Position numbers and translations under genes: made by a program. This document shows positions 14,708-18,725 of a stretch of 18,725 nucleotides of DNA, in pieces. The notes below the pieces were generated by a model that searched no databases, was not told the origin of the DNA, and saw only the letters and a list, made by a program, of their open reading frames with translations. How positions within the stretch are numbered: position 1 is the stretch's first letter; each line of letters opens with the position of its first letter. Location: positions 2,413 to 21,137 of the forward strand of contig KE159615.1 in assembly GCA_000403295.2 (NCBI GenBank), read 5' to 3'. The DNA is from Lachnospiraceae bacterium M18-1. GTDB lineage: Bacteria > Bacillota > Clostridia > Lachnospirales > Lachnospiraceae.

Positions 14708-16863
14708 TGTATCAGATATTGATTGATGGAAGGGATCTGTATTATCCGCAGGATGAAGAGTATACAGCATCAGATCCGGTTGTCAAACTGCAGCTGAATG
14801 ATTCTGGTACTCTTGATCTTGGGGTCCCAGTCTGCAACCCGGAATATGACAATATAAAAAACCGCATTTCTATGGTACAGGTGTTGAAAAATGGAAAAGA
14901 GATTTTCTACGGGGAGGTGCGGGAAGCGGAAAAGGATTTTTACAGAACGAAACAAGTTTACGCAGTAGGTGAGCTTGCTTTTCTGTATGATTCTATCCAG
15001 CCTCAGGCGGAATACCACGACCTGACTACCCGCCAGATGTTGGAAACCTGGCTGAACATACATAACAGCCAGGTGGAGGACAAGAAAAAGTTTTATGTTG
15101 GTATAGTCACAGTCCATGACAGCAATGACAGCCTGTACCGGTTTACAAACCAGGAGACCACGCTGGACGCGATCCGGGAAAAATTGTGTGAAAAACTGAA
15201 CGGTTACTTGCGGATCCGGAAGGAGAATGGAAAACGGTACCTTGATCTAGTTACTCTGGAAGAGTATGGGAAGATATGCGAACAGCCCATAGAATTTGGT
15301 GACAACCTCCTTGATTATTCAGAAAACATTTCTGCCAGCGACCTGTATACCTGTGTAATCCCCAAAGGGGCAAGGCTGGAAGAAAGCCCGATTGAGGGAT
15401 TAGAGGCTTATGTTGATATCAAGTCCGTAAATGACGGGAAAGATTATGTATATAGTCCTGAGTCGGTTTCTGTCTATGGGTGGAACCGCTGCGTAGTATC
15501 TTGGGATGATGTGACATTGCCCGAGAACCTAAAAAAGAAAGCGGAGGCATGGCTGAAGGATGCGCAGTACGAAACGATGGTGCTGAACCTTACTGCTGCG
15601 GATTTATCTATTCTGGATGCGGATATGGAAAGTTTTGAACTGGGTGATTCCATCCATGTATATTCCAGACCCCATGGAATGGACAGGGCGTTCCCAGTAC
15701 AGACATTGGAGCTTCACTTGCAGGATCCATCAAAAGATAATCTGCAGCTTGGTACCAGTATGAAATTAAGCTATACAGACCAGAACAAGGGAAATTATCA
15801 GGCTGTAGAGCAGGAACTGGACAACGTCCGCCAGACCACGAGCTGGATGCAGTCCGCCATCGACAACGCCACGGCCATGATGACCGGCTCCAAGGGCGGA
15901 TATAAGATATCGGAGTTCGATGAGGACGGCCGATGGCTCCGGGACCTGTACATGAACGCACCGAATAAAGAGGATGCTTCCAAGGTGATGCAGATCAACA
16001 TGAACGGCATCGGCTTTTCCAGGACAGGCTTCGAAGGGCCGTATCTCAACGCCTGGACGATAGACGGCGTATTCCTGGGGGAATTTATCAAGGCCAATAC
16101 CGTGACGGCAGAGAAGCTGTCCGTAGAGTACCGTGAATCAGTAAATGAAGAGATCGTTTCCAAGTTTAATGTAGCGAAAGACCTGATCTCCGCCGAGGTG
16201 ACCCGGGCACAGGGAGTAGAGGTGGAGCTGGCCGCGTCCCTGAAAGTGACGTCTGAGCTGGTGGAAACGAAGGTATCAAAGGGAGATTTCGGCTCTTATG
16301 TGCAGCAGTATTATGACAAGGTGATCTACGGGTTCAACCACAGCAGCAGATATGTGCAGATCAATCCCGGGGAGATCGCCATCTACGACAACGGCGTGGA
16401 GGACAGTAAGCTGCGGTCTTCTTTTGACCAGAATGGGAACCATTTCTACAGGGACGGGTACTACATCGGGAAGATCGGGACAAACTTCCAGACAAATGAC
16501 AGGTCGAAAAGGGGGCTCGTATTTGACCTGGAGAGTCAGGCGGCCTATATGACTTGGGCGGCGAAGAAATCTGCATCCAGCAGTGGATATACCATGGTTT
16601 TTACCTATACGCTGGATGCCATGGATGATTACTCAAGCGATACGCTGCATGCAGGGTGTGACCTGGACATGCACAACCGATGGATCCGGAACGCGAAGAT
16701 CAGCGGATCCGGGATCCAGTATGAGGATGCAGGGATCACAGCCACGATTGATTTTGTACAGGTACTGGAGATGAACCCGGACGGGACGGCGTCTCGGTGG
16801 GGAGACAGCGGAAGGATGCAGTTCAAAAACGGAAGGCTGGTCGATCTGAATTATTATGCATAG
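14707..16863 (+). CDS. Tail-tip / prophage endopeptidase-like tail protein (Tal)
   Basis: A 718-residue protein after Dit. Residues 1-375 match the N-terminal hub of Tal/gp44-like proteins (MYQILIDGRDLYYPQDEEY, VPVCNPEYDNI, ISASDLYTCVIPKGAR, EAWLKDAQYETMVLNLTAADL). Residues 388-399, ATAMMTGSKGGY, are a junction motif common in this group. Residues 400-718 are a receptor-binding or fibre-attachment region with NTVTAEKLSVEYR and a beta-rich end. I see no peptidase active site, despite the family's common name. The start is TAATG, sharing one base with the Dit stop. Composition changes abruptly near 15820 (23/60 G+C at 15721-15780, 39/60 at 15841-15900), and later codons favour C endings, marking a recombined tip. 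Confidence 0.85.
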   Translation: MYQILIDGRDLYYPQDEEYTASDPVVKLQLNDSGTLDLGVPVCNPEYDNIKNRISMVQVLKNGKEIFYGEVREAEKDFYRTKQVYAVGELAFLYDSIQPQAEYHDLTTRQMLETWLNIHNSQVEDKKKFYVGIVTVHDSNDSLYRFTNQETTLDAIREKLCEKLNGYLRIRKENGKRYLDLVTLEEYGKICEQPIEFGDNLLDYSENISASDLYTCVIPKGARLEESPIEGLEAYVDIKSVNDGKDYVYSPESVSVYGWNRCVVSWDDVTLPENLKKKAEAWLKDAQYETMVLNLTAADLSILDADMESFELGDSIHVYSRPHGMDRAFPVQTLELHLQDPSKDNLQLGTSMKLSYTDQNKGNYQAVEQELDNVRQTTSWMQSAIDNATAMMTGSKGGYKISEFDEDGRWLRDLYMNAPNKEDASKVMQINMNGIGFSRTGFEGPYLNAWTIDGVFLGEFIKANTVTAEKLSVEYRESVNEEIVSKFNVAKDLISAEVTRAQGVEVELAASLKVTSELVETKVSKGDFGSYVQQYYDKVIYGFNHSSRYVQINPGEIAIYDNGVEDSKLRSSFDQNGNHFYRDGYYIGKIGTNFQTNDRSKRGLVFDLESQAAYMTWAAKKSASSSGYTMVFTYTLDAMDDYSSDTLHAGCDLDMHNRWIRNAKISGSGIQYEDAGITATIDFVQVLEMNPDGTASRWGDSGRMQFKNGRLVDLNYYA

Positions 16864-16878
16864 ACCGAGAGGAAGGAA

Positions 16879-17091
16879 ATGATGGAAAATAGGAATAAAG
16901 ATATCGTAAATGAAGAGGTGGTCCTGATGGCGGAAGAAGGGAATCCGATGGAGCAGACCGAAAAGAATGGGAATATCCTGAAGGACGTAAAAGAGCAATC
17001 AGGCCGGGAAAGGAATACGGAGCTACTCATCAGTATCGACAGGAAGCTGGATCTGCTTCTTGCGGCGCGGGATATGGGGGAAACAGTCTAG
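16879..17091 (+). CDS. Small tail-region protein of unknown function
   Basis: A 70-residue charged protein with no recognisable family. The C-terminal half (RNTELLISIDRKLDLLLAARDMG) is probably an amphipathic or coiled-coil helix. GAGAGGAAGG lies before the ATG pair at 16879/16882, while an internal ATG at 16927 has GAGGTGG (16913-16919) seven bases upstream and could be the true start, giving 54 residues. It lies between the tail-tip gene and the fibre gene in the higher-G+C part of the window. Confidence 0.55.
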   Translation: MMENRNKDIVNEEVVLMAEEGNPMEQTEKNGNILKDVKEQSGRERNTELLISIDRKLDLLLAARDMGETV

Positions 17092-17104
17092 GAAGGAGTC
17101 TTAT

Positions 17105-17380
17105 ATGATCGAAGGGAAAAAAGAAAAGAAACCTGTAAAACCAGTGACAGTAAAGATTGACGATTTTCGGAGGGATCTGAATCAGGTGGTGGCCGATTCC
17201 GGGCTGCCAGCTTTTTTGCTGGAGATGATCCTGGGGGAGATGCTCTCCGCTATGAGCAGGGTTGCCGAACAGGAACGTAAACAGGACCAGGAGTCCTGGG
17301 AGAAGGCCTGCAAAGAAAAGGTCCCTGCAGATAGAAGAGAGCAGGGACAGGCATGTAAGGACGGTGAAAAAGATGGCTGA
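17105..17380 (+). CDS. Small charged tail-region protein of unknown function
   Basis: A 91-residue protein that starts and ends with charged stretches and has a hydrophobic helix in the middle (FLLEMILGEMLSAMSRVAEQ). I do not recognise a family; small proteins of this kind often lie before tail fibres, perhaps as chaperones, but no function can be given. The ATG at 17105 follows AGGAAGGAG (17090-17098) by six bases; the frame is open earlier to 17060, but without a ribosome site. It overlaps the fibre gene by 8 bases. Confidence 0.6.
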   Translation: MIEGKKEKKPVKPVTVKIDDFRRDLNQVVADSGLPAFLLEMILGEMLSAMSRVAEQERKQDQESWEKACKEKVPADRREQGQACKDGEKDG

Positions 17381-18641
17381 CATCAGTAAAGAGATCCAGG
17401 ATTTTCAGGAAGCGGTCTATGGGGAAGAGGTCAGGGGAAGCCTGATCTCTCTGGCCGAAAAAGTGAACACAGAATCGACTGCTGCAAAAGAGGCGGCAGT
17501 CAACATGGCAAGAATGGCGGCAGAAGCGGTGGCCGGGGCAGATGAAGCAGTCGAAAGGGCTGATGCCGCGGTCAGCAGCGCACAGGAAGCAGCAAAGGAT
17601 ATTCAGGACGCCGCAGACAGGGGAGATTTTTCTGCTACAGTCTCCGTGGATGAAGTGGTCACGGCGCAGCCCGGGGAGCCAGCTTCTGTGGAGAATGTAG
17701 GGACAGAGAAGGATGCCAGGTTCCGGTTCAAGATCCCGAAAGGAGAGAAGGGGGAAAAAGGGAAGGACGGGACCTCGATCAACATCACCGGAAAAGCGGA
17801 TTCCGTGGAGAAACTGCCTGCCGAGGGGGAGCCCAATGCGGCCTACATCATAGGAGAAAATGTCTATGTGTGGGACGGGACACAGTGGAAGGATATGGGA
17901 AAGCTGCAGGGGCCTCCAGGAGAGTCGGCCACGATACAGATCGGGCAGGTCACAGACGGGGAGACGGCATCGGTGGAGAACGTGGGAACGCCGAGCCAGG
18001 CAGTCCTTAACTTCATCCTGCCAAAAGGAAAAGACGGCAGATCTGTAGGGCTGGGGGAGCCGGAGATAACAGTGGACGCAGGAATCGGAGAACCTTATGC
18101 CGAGATCTCCATCAGCGGCCCGGATGATGCAAGGGTGATCAGTTTTAAATTCCATAACCTGAAAGGGGAGCCGGGGACGAAGGGCGCCATCGATGAGAAT
18201 GCATCCGTTTCATATACGCCTGCCGAAGAACGGGCAAACATCCAAAGCGGTGAGACGCTGGCGGTCATCCTGGGAAAGCTGGAGAAGATCGTAACAGACC
18301 TGAAAGATGTTGCATTTTCCGGGGATTACAAAGACCTGACAGGAGCGCCGAAGGATGTGGGAGACCTGACCAATGAGGCGGGATATGTGACGACAGATAC
18401 CTGGAAGGCGAATACAGCAGAGAGTGAAGGCTATGTAGCTTCCGGGTCAGGCCAGGCAGATAAGGTATGGGGGACGGACGCGGAAGGGAATCCGGGCTGG
18501 AAGGACCGGGTGAAGGCGGAGGACCTGAAAAACGATTTTGTCAGCAAATCAGGTGATGCAATGACAGGAGCCCTGGAAGTCCCCACCCTGGTGCTTGGAT
18601 CAGAACCATCTGACAAGACCGGGGCCATGTGGATCGGATAA
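17373..18641 (+). CDS. Tail fibre / baseplate upper-like protein with collagen-like shaft
   Basis: A 422-residue protein likely to form a trimeric fibre. Residues 1-85 (MADISKEIQDFQEAVYGEEVRGS, then an Ala/Glu-rich stretch) look like an attachment domain followed by coiled coil. The middle has two related units ending in collagen-like triplets: PASVENVGT...IPKGEKGEKGKDG and TASVENVGT...LPKGKDG, with a separate GPPGES and a later KGEPGTKG. Between them is a VYVWDGTQWKDMG segment common in fibres. Then comes the SGDYKDLTGAPKDVGDLTNEAGYVT unit typical of fibre shafts, and the end GSEPSDKTGAMWIG. The ATG at 17373 is chosen for its fit to the MADISKEI start; GGTGA lies upstream. Receptor recognition is inferred. 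Confidence 0.8.
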   Translation: MADISKEIQDFQEAVYGEEVRGSLISLAEKVNTESTAAKEAAVNMARMAAEAVAGADEAVERADAAVSSAQEAAKDIQDAADRGDFSATVSVDEVVTAQPGEPASVENVGTEKDARFRFKIPKGEKGEKGKDGTSINITGKADSVEKLPAEGEPNAAYIIGENVYVWDGTQWKDMGKLQGPPGESATIQIGQVTDGETASVENVGTPSQAVLNFILPKGKDGRSVGLGEPEITVDAGIGEPYAEISISGPDDARVISFKFHNLKGEPGTKGAIDENASVSYTPAEERANIQSGETLAVILGKLEKIVTDLKDVAFSGDYKDLTGAPKDVGDLTNEAGYVTTDTWKANTAESEGYVASGSGQADKVWGTDAEGNPGWKDRVKAEDLKNDFVSKSGDAMTGALEVPTLVLGSEPSDKTGAMWIG

Positions 18642-18656
18642 AGGAGGAAGAGGACT

Positions 18657-18725
18657 ATGTTTGATATTGATTACATCATTCCCTGTTATGGGAGACCGGA
18701 GATCATACGGCCGGGACTGCGGGCC
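18657..18725 (+). CDS. 5' end of a gene, possibly glycosyltransferase-like (partial)
   Basis: Only 23 codons are present: MFDIDYIIPCYGRPEIIRPG and three more residues before the window ends. AAAGGAGGAAGAGG gives a strong ribosome site. The beginning DYIIPCYGRPE resembles the first strand and loop of family 2 (GT-A fold) glycosyltransferases, which often read xSVIIPCYNRxE. This is too little sequence to be sure, and the nucleotide-binding DxD motif is outside the window. Confidence 0.45.
   Translation, partial: MFDIDYIIPCYGRPEIIRPGLRA

Overview
This window is the packaging, head and tail module of a tailed phage with a non-contractile (siphovirus-type) tail, most likely a prophage or temperate phage of a Bacillota host of the Clostridia/Lachnospiraceae kind. 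The evidence is gene order, strong AGGAGG-type ribosome binding sites, use of GTG and TTG starts, and protein families (PBSX-type large terminase, SPP1-type portal, Min_cap2 head protein, Gp15 tail chaperone) typical of phages of gut Clostridia. Every supported gene is on the + strand and nearly all junctions are short gaps or overlaps, so the window reads as one late operon. It contains no integrase, lysis genes, tRNA, insertion sequence or CRISPR array.

Layout. 1-700: a sigma-region-4-like late regulator, then a 173-base intergenic control region with three 9-bp TGTCCG repeats, an extended -10 box and a terminator-like leader hairpin. 699-2763: small and large terminase, overlapping by 86 bp. 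2778-6033: portal, a minor capsid (MuF-type) protein whose C-terminus looks like a BECR-fold nuclease toxin, and a small Cys-rich gene. The toxin-like tip and the small gene share an AT-rich stretch unlike the flanking DNA. 6090-8086: a phage-encoded Prp cysteine protease, scaffold and major capsid protein. Scaffold and capsid both begin with the same FDLQLFT motif, which resembles the site where Prp cuts ribosomal protein L27. 8092-9604: four head-tail connector/completion genes. 9607-11241: major tail protein, two tail assembly chaperones and a small zinc-ribbon protein. 11298-16863: tape measure with 44-residue repeats, distal tail protein, and tail-tip protein. 16879-18641: two small unknown proteins and a collagen-like fibre. 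18657-end: the first 23 codons of a gene that may encode a glycosyltransferase-like protein.

How they work together: terminase and portal package DNA into a procapsid built from scaffold and capsid protein. Prp probably trims both after assembly. The minor capsid protein is positioned to be carried in the virion with its toxin-like tip. The connectors join the head to a tube whose length is set by the tape measure, and the tail-tip protein and fibre contact the host.

The most interesting points are the toxin-tipped head protein with a candidate partner gene, the protease next to two motif-matched substrates, the iterated operator upstream of the terminase, terminator-like hairpins at places where expression level may need to change, and the sharp composition break inside the tail-tip gene.
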